Shown here: positions 12,401-27,400 of the stretch, piece by piece
Numbering within the stretch: position 1 is the first letter of the stretch
Layout of the letters: each line of letters opens with the position of its first letter
Assembly: GCA_903813345.2 (NCBI GenBank)
Contig: CAIIXF020000006.1
Location: 6,748,989 to 6,812,988 of the forward strand
Length of the DNA stretch: 64,000 nt
Source of the DNA: Owenia fusiformis
Lineage: Eukaryota > Annelida > Polychaeta > Sabellida > Oweniidae
Direction of reading: 5' to 3'
Program-made: the position numbers and the translations under genes
The notes under the pieces: generated by a model
Told to the model about the DNA's origin: nothing
What the model saw: the letters and a program-made list of their open reading frames with translations, nothing else
The model's database searches: none

Positions 12401-15400
12401 TTTTCTGGGCCCTCCCGAGGTCCGCCAGTGTGTAAATAGGTTCTGCACATGAGAAAGGACAAAACACTACAGTTTCCTTGATTTCTGGGACAAATCAGCA
12501 AGACATCGTCATACTTATGAAGCCATGTATTTTTGTAAAACATATTCATTCAACAGTTTTTGAGATATTCTGAAAATATTGTACCATAAATTTTCTCAAA
12601 ACCTTACATTTTACCTTTACCCAACCAAAAAGCAAGAGGTTTTAAAAACTTATAATTAACAATTTGAGATACATTTTCCACCTTTTATCAAAATAAATAA
12701 ACATTGAAAAACTTGCCATATTTTTGTGTATTGTGGCAACAATTAAATTGTTATTATATCATCATACAGGTTTACTTAATTATTTTATAAGGCCCTTCAT
12801 AATACTACTATAAGTTTAAATAAAGTTTTAAACCGTGCCTTTTTGTTAATCTTCTCAAAAATGTTTTAAATAAAATTGTTATTTACTAAATTAAACCCCA
12901 GGTGAGTAAAATGGTTATTTAGATAACTTTGTAATCACCTAAGCAGGATAGATTTTTAAATCTGACAATCCCACCTTCAAATGGTACACTGCAATCTTTG
13001 GACAACTCGTGTCATTTATTTTTCATCAATAAGTGGACTTTGGTACTTTTATTTGCACAGCTAAAGTTGTACTTTGGGGTGTACATGTATATGTTCATGA
13101 AAAACCATTAAAGTCTCCATATAAAGTTTAAACCACTTTGGCTTATATTGTAGTCTTACCCAATGTTATCAAAGTGTGATATGTGAAACATTTTCTTTTA
13201 ATTTCAAAAAGTGTATTTTGAAAGACTTTTTGTTCAAAAAATTGTTAATTTATTAAAAACTAACTTTTAGAGGTGATGCATATCTTTTGATAAGCCACAA
13301 TTCATACCAGTGCATAGCATTCATCCTTGCATGTTTTTTGCCGAAAAAATTAAGAAAATCCGTTCATAAATAAGCGAGAAATGAACTCATCAGTGCATGA
13401 AAATGGTTCCGAGTAAAATGCATTTCAAAATTTTAGTTCTCATAGAAACCAATGGTACAATGATGTCTAAAACATATACATTCTTCCTTTTAACCTGGTT
13501 AGACAATCAACATTAGTTTATTATTGAAGTCTAGCATATTAAGAAAAGATTGACATCGAAAAAAAATTGTTCAAAAAGTTTTTGCCACCTGAGTGAGTCA
13601 TAATGACATCACTAATGTTGCAAAATATTTTTGACATGCTAAAACATTGAAGTGGCCCATTAAATATGGCATTTTATTATTGAAATAGTGTGTCCTTTAT
13701 TCAATCTTTGCATTGGTGTTAAAAGGATAATCTTTTTTGAAATGCATTAAGAAATATTTGATGATTAAAAATGTCAAACATTTTTTGAAAAATGGCGGGA
13801 AATTTGAATATTTGAGAAATGAAATGCTCACAACTTTTTTTCAAAAACATTTTTTTTTCAAAAATCTCTAAAATAACTTTTTAAGTCATGACAAATAGTA
13901 AATGAATGATAAAAAAATATTTTCAAACTTTAGACGGGGACTTTAAGGAGCAGGATTTGAAGTTCTCTTCCCCAAGGTAATACCCAAGTGCATATAGTAA
14001 GTGCATAAAGTTGCTATGACATCATCACTGGCCACATGATGTGGTAGTGCGGTCATTATTTAAATGATGAAGAACAAAAATCTTTAAAACACCTAAAGTA
14101 AAGAAAAAATTTAATTGGCCTTTATAATCAGCTAAAATATGACGCAAGTAAAGAGAAGTTTAAGTTACAAACTTGTTAAATTAAAAATGATGGACATTTT
14201 GAATGATCCATAGATTGATTTATGACTAACACTCACACTTTTCAACACACATATGATATGTATTTAAAAATATTAATTCAACAAGTCAAAGAAAGGTTTA
14301 ATATTATAAATGGCATGTACTATTAAGTGAACCTTGTGACATACCTTGTGATCACTGTGACTGATAGTCATAACAATCTTTGGACTCACTGATTCATTCA
14401 ACAAAAAAGACTGAGATTGATTTTCAATGGCTAGAGTACATAGTTCCATTAACACTATCGTAATATGTATATTTAGTCAGATAGAGGCTAAGACAAATAA
14501 AGTTCATGTTTCACATAGTATTTCTTTATACTGTATATAATATTATCTTTATATATTGTAGGCTAAATCCTTGCTAAAGCACTTATCAAGGAGAATGGAA
14601 TGGATGCCACATCCATTGACACTTTAACATACAAATCAAAGGCATCTATGTATGGAACATACATGCTTTTATTACATATCCAGAAACAAGCATTTATTTG
14701 GCTTGGCCTTAGTTGAAAAATCAGTTAATGAAAATCAGGATATAAACCACGAGACATTTTCATATTTGATCATTTAGCTGTAACTGGCACCTGTTAAACA
14801 ATCTAAATCTCGTCTCAATAAAATAGCAATGGCAGAACCTATGAGCCTAAGTGGGTGGGGAGGTGTGAGACCCGAATTCAAATCGGAAGGCCAGTTTGAA
14901 ATTATAGATGGAACATGCTTTAGTAAAGATATGACGAACGTTGAAGCTGTACGAGGCATGAAAACGTATGACAAAATGCGAGATGATGATGTCATAATAT
15001 CGTCTTATCCTCGGTCAGGTAAGTGGAATCAATTTTTTTCTTAGGAGATGAAGAAATAAAAAGATCACAACATTATGGCACTTTTCAAAGTGAGATAACA
15101 TTAATCGATAGCAAAAGTGATAGTATAGTATTCTTAATTCATCAAATACAGTAAAACCTGTTGAACACCTCCATAAACTGGAACACCTCTGTAAGTAGAA
15201 CACTTTTCAAAGTCCTTTTACCAATTAACCTTATGTAAAATGAACCTCTCTAAGTGGAACACCTTCTGATAGGAACACTATTTTGAAGGACCTCAGGTGT
15301 TCAAAATATACAAGTTTTATGTTATTTTAGATTAGATTGATTTGAAACCACATTGGCATACAAATAGAATCCTTTAATAGAATTTTGATCCTTAAAAGCA

Positions 15401-18400
15401 AAAATCAACTTTCATTTTTTACAGATTCATTCTGTTACAAAATATATGGAGATTTAAAAAAACAATGATGATTCACCAAATCTGCGGATATAGAAACATC
15501 ACTGAAAAATTCTGAATGATTTACAGGAACTCACTGGAGCATAGCATTGGTAGACCTAGTGATGCATGGTGGGGATATAGAAACTGTCAAAGAAAGACAT
15601 ATTCATGAGAGAAGCATTTGGATGGATGTGCCAATGACAGGTGAGTGTTCTAAGAGTTAAAATTAAACAACACACAAAATGAACAATATTGTACCCTTGA
15701 GAGAATATTAAGAAATGTTATACCAAATATGCTGATTTTGCATATCATATTCCATAGAAAAAAATTCAAAATGAGTAAGAACATGAAGAATTACATTATA
15801 AATAAGGAATTGTAACCACTTAAAGTAAATAACAAATGCTTTCAATTTGTATTTTACTCCATTTGACCCTAAAATGCAAATTGTACTTGAAGTCAGACAA
15901 TCGTAAAATATATTTATATATTTCTTTAGTATTCCGTGGGGAAACAGATTTGAGCATGAAGGCTATAGAGGAGACACCCAACCCCATGATTGTTGCAGAG
16001 AGTGCACCATCGCCTCGTCTCCTCTCAACTCACCTTCCCTACAACTTTATGCCAGAATCAGTGAAACAAGGGAAATGCAAAGTTTGTTGGTTTACATATA
16101 AGGGTTTATTCCATAAATATTACATTTTTCCAGGGATATAATGAACCAATAAAAGTGGTATTGAGTTGTATTAACTGGAAAAATTGTATTAGCTGGGAAA
16201 AATTCTATTGGATCATAGACTTGGGTATTAATTGCCTGAGAATTTTTAGATATATAATTTATCATTTAGAGGTTCTTTCTGGTCAGGAATGAATATGAGT
16301 TTTATCCTCTGATAATATAATATCAACCAAGGGATGTATCATATTGTCACTCTGACATATTGTCCCAAGTAAACACATATTCACTCCGTCCCAGTAAATA
16401 CAGTAAAACCTGTATATAGTGAACACCAATGAAGCCACAAAACATTGTAGGTAGGTGTTCACTTCATAAAGGGGATTTTATACAGGAGTCCATGTAAAAT
16501 GTGTCTTGAAGTGGTGTTCACTAGACGCAGGTGCTCATTAAAGAGAGGTGTTCACTATAACATCTATATCAACATTTATCTCTTGGATAATCTTAGCTTG
16601 TAATTGCATAATCAAAATCCCATAGAGTCCTTCCATTAATTTTCTGACAAGTAATTAATATTCTGACCACATGCAACCCTTATGGTACCAAACATCCAAA
16701 TAATTAATGCTTTTGGAAAAACAACAGTTTTGATAAAATGGGGATAAGAGACAACCTCAGATATAAGCAGGAGATACCTCTATCATGAAAAAATGACTGG
16801 AAAGGGGATCTGAGTTCTCGTTACATTTCATGTATATTTGTCTTTCTAAAGTAGTGTCTTCTTTTATAACAATAGGTTGTGGCTATCCTAAGAAACCCAA
16901 AGTCAGTGTTAGTGAGCAATCACCTTCTACATGCTGTACCAGAGCTCTTTGATGTGGTGCCTACATTAGACAATAGTATCGACGCAATGTTAGCAGATAC
17001 ACAAGACCAAAGTAGGTAGACTCTAAAAGCTTGTCTTTTCAGACCGGTTAAAGCACAACTGAAATAGCTTTTCTCAACTTGCAGCTACAAAAATACGGTT
17101 TTCTCCATTGTAAGCCCACCGTAGAGTTCTTGCGATAGCCATTATAAAATAAATGTTAGATAACTGCTAACGGTCAAAGATAACGAAATAAAACTAACTG
17201 ATAAATCAAATTGGCCCCCACGTGATTAGTAACGTCATATACAACATATAGCTTTGGTTTATTGGTTCCATAGTAATCACAACGTCACGGCAACCATAGG
17301 ATTGTTGTGTTAACAAATAACAAAACATTTTGGCATTATGACGTCATGATCTAATGGACCAAAACGGGCCACGTGGGGACCAGTGAGAGATCATGTGGGG
17401 GCCAATAACGTCACAACCAATTCGAATATTGCTTATTAAGCAGCTATAATGATCGTTAGAGTGAAATAGTTTTCACACTACTGATGAGAAAACATGTCCA
17501 AATACATCTATCAAAAAATTATATTGATTCCTTTAGGTTAAAAATACCATTTCATATCTGCTTTAATTGTAAAGCTAAAGAATTGTACTGTTTTGGTTTA
17601 ATACTCAACAATGGCTCTAAAGACCAAGGGAGATCCTGAACCATTTATCAGGACCTTTATGGCATTTCCAAAGGGTGCCCATATATTTGAAATGGTGTAT
17701 AAGACCTTTATGATATTTGCTTGAATGACTATATTTTCAGTGGTATATGGGAGTTGGTACAATCACGTTAGTAGGTGGTGGCTAAATAGAGACAAGGCCA
17801 ACATACACTGTATCTTATATGAGGATATGAAAATGGTATATGATTGTTTCATTGTTTGTATTGTTTGTTTGTTGTTGTTTTTTGGTTAAGCTATGTATAC
17901 CCACATATTAGCACTTATCCAAATACCTACATTTTGTACATAAAGAAGAATTTCAAATGTTTACAATAGCAATCTTAAAAGCAAGTATTCCAAAAAATAC
18001 TCATGTAATAACTGTTATGTTTGAGGACATACATTTTTACATATATTCTTATTGAAACAAACAATTTTCAGAATATGGGAGATGTCATCAAAGGCCTTGC
18101 AAGGTTTCTTAACAAAAGCATACCTAATGAACGCATTGAAAAAATGGCAGAACACCTTCAGTTTGATAAAATGCTGAAAAATCCCAAAACTGGCAAAGCA
18201 TTCGAAAAATTACAAGTTGATTCACTTGAGGCAACAGGCCAAGATTTAGATGCACTTAAAACCTCACACATGAGAAAAGGTAAGTCTGTACTTTTACTTA
18301 AAGAGAAGCTATGAACAAATATTTCATGCTTGTTCACAATTTTCAGTTTTTATACAGAAATTACATAATTACCCTAAATGGGCAATGTTAACAAGGTATT

Positions 18401-21400
18401 AACACGACAAAATGTCACCACCTGATTGTAAACCACAAACAATTTGTTACATGTTTGTGACAACATCTCAAAATTAACGAAAATTCCCGTTTTCCCGATC
18501 CCCCATTTACGGCCCCTGGGGGTCAGGGTGAAAAACCCAGGATATATGTGAAATAGATAGATGATGTTAATATACTACCAAAATTTCAAATAATAATATT
18601 TGGTTTAAAATGAAAAACAAAAGATTTTTGCTAAAAATTCCTGCCATTTTTAAACTGGCGGCCATCTTGAAAGAAAATCTGTCGACTAGTATTCAAGTTA
18701 TTTTCCTGACTGACTGACGGACGGACGGACGGACGGACGGACGGACGGACGGACGGACGGACGGACGGACGGACGGACGGACGTAGGGCTTCACTATATC
18801 CCTACAGAACTTCGTTCGTTGGGATAATGATTCAAGTAATATGATGATCTATGACTGATCAGTTATTGCAATGTCACTTTTTTTTGCTTTCTTACTTTTC
18901 AATGTTAATATTGGTTATCATGAGGATATACGGTGTAAATGACTCCTTTGATCCCTTGAATAATTACTGGACATCCTAAATGATATGCTACTCTTTCAGG
19001 TACAATAGATGACTGGAAAACCAAGCTCACAGTTGCCCAAAACGAAAGAATTGATGCACACCTAGGACCAAAATTGAAAAATATAGGACTAAAATTTCCT
19101 TCAATATGAGGGTTTAAAATAATAAACATATATGCAGAGTGCAGACTATTGTAATACCAATGAAATTGTTTAGTAAAAGAATGGTATTCTTAGTTTGGTC
19201 AACCTTTTTATTGATATGTATATTTGTAACACATATCAATTATTAAGGTTACAGACATTGTTCCGCATGCACATTTGTTTGCCAAACTTACAAGTAAGAC
19301 TATCAATTGTGCATCTGTTTTGCTAATTTCTGGATAACATGAACATCAACATCATAGATGTATACTCCATGGTATACTTGAGACATCAAGATTTGGAAAT
19401 GAGGAAATAAACCATAGATTATACACCCCCAAAATGCAATCTGATTTTCAATGCCGTTTTGCAAATTATATTGGTTGTGTACAAAGGTCTTGATACTAAT
19501 ACTTGTATAAGTAGATGGGAAGAATTGAGTAAGATTTATAGGATATCCTATGATTTTGAGGAATATCATTTTTATCTACGAGGTGATATTGATATCTGCA
19601 CGAGAGAGCGAAGCGAACGAGTGCATATATATCAATATCACCGAGTAGATTAAAATGATATTCTGAAAAAAATCATAGGATGTTCTTATTATCCTACACT
19701 TACAAGGAGTGTACTAAATGTATAATATCATTGCAAAATGAATTTCATGCCAAATAGAGTCAATTTGGCGGGAAATCAACAAGCGGAGTATATCGTCACA
19801 ATATCCTCCGCATTTTGGGTTTTCCGGAGTATATCGTCACGATATCCTCCGCCCGGAGTATATCGTGACGATATCCTCCGGATATTCATTTTGCCCATAA
19901 ATATCAAATTTATTTTTTAATGTTATTATACATTTAGTACACTAAGTGTAGGATAAGGATTAATATTATTTCCTGATATACTATGTGCTATAACATGGTT
20001 CCATTGCTTTAATGAGGGGCTTCTCTGTAGATGAAAGTAACACCTCCAACAGAATTTCATTTTACATATTTTTCAATATAGCCATTATACTTTAGGATAG
20101 CACAACGAAGCAAGGATACTACTCATGTATGAGAAAAATTGATTCATTTTTGTGTCCACCATATTTGCCAACTATTTTGTCAAAAGTGATTTAAAACATC
20201 TTGGTGTGCACATGCCAATGATCTCTTAAGTTTTAATGCATTTTCTACGTGAGTTATTTTTTCTCACGAAGATGTTAACACAAAAGAAGCATTGAATAAT
20301 ATTACATTGATTGTGCAAATGACATGTTGCTATGTTTGTTCTTTTTTCTTCTTAAATATGCATAGTGCCTCTTTAACAAGGTCTGAAAGAAGTATGCAAC
20401 ATACCTATGAGATGTTAGAATAATTGAGCGTCCTCCCTTAACAAGGTCTAGAATAAGGTCCCAGAGAAAACGCTTGGAGTGTGGGTCCATCCCCGTAGTA
20501 GGCTCATCCTGCAACAGAACACAAAAGAGCATTTAATGAAAAAGTCAACCTCAAGAACATTATTGTCCCCTTTTCAGACAAGTCCTAATTATAAACATAA
20601 GATTTTTAAATCTAATCTAAATACATAGTTCCATTTGAAACTTACCAAAAATATTACTGGGGGATTTCCTAGTAGAGCAATAGCAGTTGAAAGCTTCCTT
20701 TTGTTCCCTCCGCTGTACGTCCCTGATGGCTTGTCAGCATACTGGGAGAGAGCAAGTTTGTTCAGGGCCCACTCCACAACCTACATGGCATAAATAACCA
20801 CAGTAGTTTATATAAATGCACTTGATCATACCTGGGGCCTTATGGATTTTGGGGCACCTCCTGGATGATATGACCCTTTCCAAATTGGTTTTACTAGGCA
20901 TGCTTTTAAAATGAAGCCCACTACAGCTGTAGTTCTCTTGTTCTCAATTAGCTTCAATTTTAAGCAGTAAGTCCCATTTTTTCCTGTTTTAAAAAATCTC
21001 CTTTAGGCCATCTTCACTATCTCACCTGTGAAGTTGTCCAATAACTAATGCACCAAACAGTACATAGCTAGCTGCAAGGGAATTGTAAGTTTTAAATTTT
21101 CCATTTGAACAACTGAATACATCAAAGGTGTTCTCATCTTGCTACCTCTTTCTTAGTACTGCACAGTTACATTTAATTTTCCTACTATGGACTTAATATA
21201 AACCACTAGATAAATTAACAGTAATGACATCACACCTGTTTCTCTTCCTTGAGGGGAATACCACGTAGTCTAGCATACAGCGTAAGATGTTCACGTCCTG
21301 TCAGTTCATCATACAAGGCATCAAACTGTGGACAATACCCTACATTCTGCTGGACTTTAAGCAAGTCTTTCTGAATGCTGCAACATTAATAGTACTGGTT

Positions 21401-24400
21401 ATAGTATAGATTATGAAGGTTTAATCATTTGTGATTAGAACTCAAGAATCACAGTTCTTGAATAGTATTTTTAAAGGTTTTTAAATCAGTTCATGTGTTT
21501 GAATATTCATATGCATTTGTAATTTAGATCTACAGTATATTTTTAATAAATGCCCCATGGAAATTAGTTTTAATGAGCAAATAGGCAAATAGTTCGAGAT
21601 GATCTTACCTGTGGCCATTCATGAAAGCATTTCCAGAGGTTGGACCCACATCACCTGTCAGCATCTTAAATGTGGTGGTCTTTCCAGCCCCATTAACACC
21701 AAGCAAGCCAAAACACTACAATAACATCAAGGCATAATACATGTTATTATATTCCAGTTAAATCAAACTAGAAATATTGTTTTACCTCTTCCTTTGTGAA
21801 ACATTTGCAAAAAAATATGGATATTTGGGTATCATCAGTAACCAATAGCATTTGATTTTGTTATTACTTTCCATATTACATGTAAACATTTCAAAGATGT
21901 TCTTAAAAAAGCATCGAGAGACAAGTCAACATTGCATTATACATTGATATGAAAAACTGTAATGATGGTACACATGATGTAGGTAGTTGTCAATTCCTTT
22001 GCAACAACTTTTTATAACATTTTTATAAATCATATATTCATAATGATCAATTAAATGCAATATATATTAAAAACATTAAACATTTTAATGCTCTAACCTC
22101 TCCCTGGGGAACACCAAGGCATAATCGATCAACAGCAAGACGGCTGCCAAGTTTACGTGTGTGGTACACCTTGGTCAAATTTTCCAATCTTATGATGTCA
22201 TTCCTCCCAGTACCTCGTAAAACACGACGTCGTTCCGCTGCAACGTCAGCATCTTCTCCATTCACAACTGGAATATGAGTCGACACAGGAAGGCACCTAG
22301 AAAAAAAGAATCTTACATTATCAAACATAAGACCTTTGGGTGTAAGCATAATACACGAATCGAAACTATAACTTACATCATAGTTTAAATCTTAATAAAT
22401 CATGATACGCCCAACTATATGAGGATTGATCATAAAGTATTCTTAATTTCAAAAAATTGAATCCTTAATTTCTACTTATTTCTGTTTTAGTTTTGTCGAG
22501 GGAAAATTATTTTTAGGATACATTTTAAACAGCCTAATATATTCCGGTAACTTAAAAAATATCAAAAAATTGGTTAAATTATGGTTTTCTTACTTTTGTT
22601 TACGAAAGAAGTTGTATTCACAGATGAGTGTAATAATGAAGAAGATGCAACCCATACAGGCCATGGCTACAAGATTACGGGCCATAAGGTTCCACTCAAA
22701 TGGTGACTTCATCTGATCGTACTGACCTAAAATTGAAGAAAATTAAAGACTAATGCCTATTATATATTGAGGTACTGCTAATAAGGATTAATAATTAACA
22801 CTTTGATGGCACATAATTAAATAATTTTACATTTTAAGTCAATTGAACATTAATTGAATGTATCATAATTGAAAATATTATTGGATTTTCAAACTGATAA
22901 ATCAATCAAAAATGTTACCAGTTTTGAAAAAGTAGTCATTGCGGTATTCATTGAATGCCACATCCATGAGACCACGTCCAAGGCTGTAGTTTGGAAATAG
23001 CAGAAAGACACACTTTAACACATCATGGACTCTACTCAGTTCCTGCAAAGTAATATTAAATGATCATCATCTCTCTCCACATACTGATCCCAAGGAGAGC
23101 ACCTTGGGATCAGTATAACATACATTTTCTTTAAAAGATGGCAGCATCAATTCTGATGAGAATGTGAAAGTTTCTGGTTTTAAAGGGTTCCGATAAGCTT
23201 CCCGTATAAAAACAATATGGCGGCACCAGGCGAATCAACTGGATCAGTCCATTTTTAAGAAATAAGGGGAGTTCTGTAAAATCCAGTTTATTGAAATTGT
23301 CTTTGAGATAAAGTAATCCGTTTATAATGATTTTGAAAACATTATCCATAGAGTGATTGCGTTCAAAGAATATGTACAACAGCCAATATTAATCCTTGTA
23401 TTAGAACTGCTTTGTTTCATTTGTAGGATATTTCATATGCCAAGCTGTGTGCTATTACGTTACGGGGAAATTAAGATGTAAATTTTTCCTTATTATACAC
23501 AAATAGAAGATCCTGAAACTTCACCCATAAATGTGGAATTGATTTGTCAAAATAAAAATCACCCTTTTATAAATGTGTGACGATCTATAATTATACTTAT
23601 GCTATATAAAAGTAAGAGGTGTTGACACAACGACCCAAAATCATGTAAGCTAATAAGAGAGGTTGTTACCTACCTTATCATACTGGAACAATTCAAGCAG
23701 GAAGCTGGTGACAATACATGTGATGCCAACGAACAGATTGATAACGATGAGAAAGATGTAAGCACTACTTGGCTCCTCAAATCTAAATGAAACTGGGTAC
23801 ATCATTGGCGTAATGGACCACCTGAAATATAAAGTAGATTTATATTTCCCATAATGCAATTTATCAAGCAAACGAATACTGGGAACATCATTGGTCTGAA
23901 AGATTCTTTGAAACAGTTCCTTTCCCATAATGCAATCTATCAAGCAGACAAACAGTGGGTATATCACAGACATGATGGATAAGATACAATTTATTTCACA
24001 TATTCTATAAAACAAAGATCCATTTATACTGAATACTATTCATAAGATATAACTTTTTCTTACCCATATAGAAGAAAGAGTGATATGACAGCAGGAAAAT
24101 TGTTGGCAGACACGTAGGCAGGAATATCAAATATCTTGAGTATCACAATACAGCAAACGGCAGGAATGACATAATTGCACTGAAATAAATATAGCATATT
24201 TACTCAGAGGAATTTAATATGCATTTTATTCTAAGGAAAAATATGATATTTCCAGGTAAATTGAGAGTCCAAGAAATATGTACATTTTAACGCCCCGGGA
24301 ATAAAATTCATAAGGAACAATTGATATCATAAGTTAAAATGCATACATTATTTCAGGTATAAAGTACGTAATATCTCATTCTTTTTTCTCACAATACTCA

Positions 24401-27400
24401 CATATCCAGCCTTACATTTTCATAACACATTTAAGGCACTTATGACAATATAAATATAAAGACTACAAGTTGTGCATGTAAAATGTGTCTTTTGTTTAAA
24501 TAAAACCTTTGACAAAAAACTTAAAAATCATACTCGAAATAGAATTATTTAGGAAATATAAAAGTATGCTACCAACTTACCATATCCCATATATAGTTAG
24601 CGAGCCAGTAGATGACAGGATTGATTCCACTGACAAACTGCAAATGCTTAGCTTTGATGGATCTCTCATAGACCAAGAAGAGCACGAAGCTGGCAGGCAC
24701 AAAGGACATGGCAACAATGATAAAGATGGAGATGAGCGCATCAGAGCCCTGGAGGATGACATCCATGGACAATTGGTTGTTGGTGTTATTCATTGGGTGG
24801 TTGATCACAGTGATACCTAGAATATTAAACATAAACATACAGTAAAACCTGTGTATATGGAACACCTATAGTACTTATAGTTCCTTGAAGACAGGTGTTC
24901 CTTACAGAGAGGGTTTATTAACATGTCAGTTTATGGGGGACTTGGTGCTTTTGAAAACTGTTCCATGTAGAGAACTTTTCCCTACAAGGAGGTGTTCAAA
25001 CATACAGGTCTACAGGTCTATTGTATTAGTTCTGTGTATTACATGTACGGTTTAACATTGATGGAAACTAAAATTGCTGTGTTGTTCTAATTACACTAAT
25101 GTCCATGAAACATCTCTAAAAAGAAGACCTGAGAGTGTTTTATTTTTAGTCTCATATGTACTTTAGGACTTTTGTGAAAATCATTGTGAACTTTTATTAC
25201 CATATGCAGCAGGGTTGCCCATGCTCTTAGGCAGATTAGCTCGTAGGATTGCATTGTTCAGAACATTAAGGTATGTAGGCACAGAATGGTAGCCTAAAAT
25301 CATAAATTATACATTTAGGATTAAATCATATGAAATAAAAAATATTTTTCATTAAGAACAATTAAAATGCAATTATCTTTTCTGTTACATGTGTGAATAT
25401 TTTTGTATCAAAAACATCATTTCATTCTTCATTTCTGATCATCAGACTATGTTTCCTCCTAAAATGGGTGCAATATTATCATTTACACAATGTTGACCTG
25501 CTTTTGTTGTTTTCAAGTGGGTACATATATTTTCAAAGAATACTTTGAAACATTGCAATTGAAGAATTCTCTATGACAAAGAGAAACCCAAAGGAATTTA
25601 CCTTTGTTGAAGTACCAGACTTTAGAGACATTCCTGACTGCGAGTTTCTTAAACAGAGCAGGAGCAGATTCACCAAACCCAAGAGGCACATAGTCCCTTA
25701 CATGTCCAAATGCAAATGATCCATACCTGGAATTAAGGTAATAAACATTAGCAATTGCTAATTAGTACATTTAAATCCAATAGCCTCAATTTGAAATAAA
25801 ATAGCCTAACCTACCTGTGCAGTCGATATTCATCAGTTGTTTTGAGGTAATACTCAGATTCATTCTGCCCTGTAATATCCACGAGAATATCACTCGTCAC
25901 ACAACTGAACCGAGGAGCACTCTGGTACCCATAATTCTCACAAATAAATCCACTATTATCTTCAGCACAAGTGCATGATGGGTAATAACGAGGTTCTGTT
26001 TTCTTTGGCTCGTCAGATTCAACTATTGTTTCATTGGTTAATAATCTTCGCGACCTCAGTAAGTTGGACTCCTTTGGTACAGGAGGGACAAAATTCTCTA
26101 GTGGTAGCCCTCTCTCGAATACATGCTGACACTTGGGCTCAAAATATTTCTGTAATAGATGAAAGCTACTTGTGGTGTTAAGAGTCTTAAGAATGTCAAC
26201 ATCGAATGAATTATTGAAAGGCTTTTTAAGGACGCAAGTTGCCCCAACACCCGAGGGTAGATGGAGTGTCTGAATAAGAGCCTCTGGGGATGTTTTAGCG
26301 TATCTCCCTTTCAATGGGGGTGCTCCTTTACCATGGGCAGCCACATTTGAGAATGGAATGAAGTTTCCACGAGGCTGGGTGAGGTTGAAGTACTGGGACG
26401 GACTGAGCTCTAATGATGGGAGATCTTTCACTTGAGGTGCCGTCAATGCGACTGTCATGGCAATACATATAAATAATGCTGGTAAGAGGATTTGAGAAAA
26501 TAGTCCCTTCCAGTTGCGACGAATGTAGAAAAATCGTTTAACTATGATGGCAATAAATTGTTGGAATAGCAGCTCTTTCTTGGTCACTTTATACGATCCT
26601 TTTCCATCACAAATCACGGGCTCTGCAATGCACAAATATTTTGATAAGTAAACATAAACATTATATACATTTAAATGAAAAAGACGATCTCGAAAGAGCC
26701 AATAAAAGACATTTACAAAATGCTACAAATGGTTACAGAGTTTGTTACAGACTGCGGCTGACACCAACTGATGACACAAGTCACAAACAACATTTATGTG
26801 ACACCCCCCCAGATGCATGGTCGTCAGCACAAGACAATGATAATAGCCTGTCAAACTTTTTGAAAGTGCGATAAAAACAGTGATTATTACAATTTGCAAT
26901 ATGTCACCACTTCTTGGTGGTGACATCAAAACCATCTATCCTGGGTGATAACAACATACCTGGATTTGCTGCAGTTGGATCAAATGTTGGGAGGCGGGAA
27001 TATCCTCCATTTGTTTGTCCCATGGGCTGGCCTACAAGGGATTCATTATCACTGTCATGATCATTTATCCTTAGAGGCAAGGTGTCACCATTGTTTTGGA
27101 TTGTTCTTAATGGTACATGATCACCACTATTTCCAATTGTTCTCAATAGCATGGTGTCAGACTGTCCAAGTGTATTAGTAAATGAATTTGAACTGCCATT
27201 TGAGAATTGTCGTCTATGTAGACTACTTAGGAGGGGTTCATCAGCAGGCATGGGGAGTCGCAAATCATCTGGGTGGCCTATGTCTGTTAACATTGCACAA
27301 TCTTCTACTGCTTGATCCCTCTGTGCTACTTCAGTGTGAGGTTTATCTATTACACTATGCTCTTGGTCTTTAATAACATGCTCCCTGTCTTGTGCTTTAT

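Noticed and set aside
23131-23379. 82-codon minus-strand ORF between ABCA2 exons w30 and w31
   Set aside because: No similarity to the transporter, no flanking splice phase match, and the adjoining exons already join in frame.
24509-24820. 103-codon plus-strand ORF
   Set aside because: Antisense shadow of ABCA2 exon w28.
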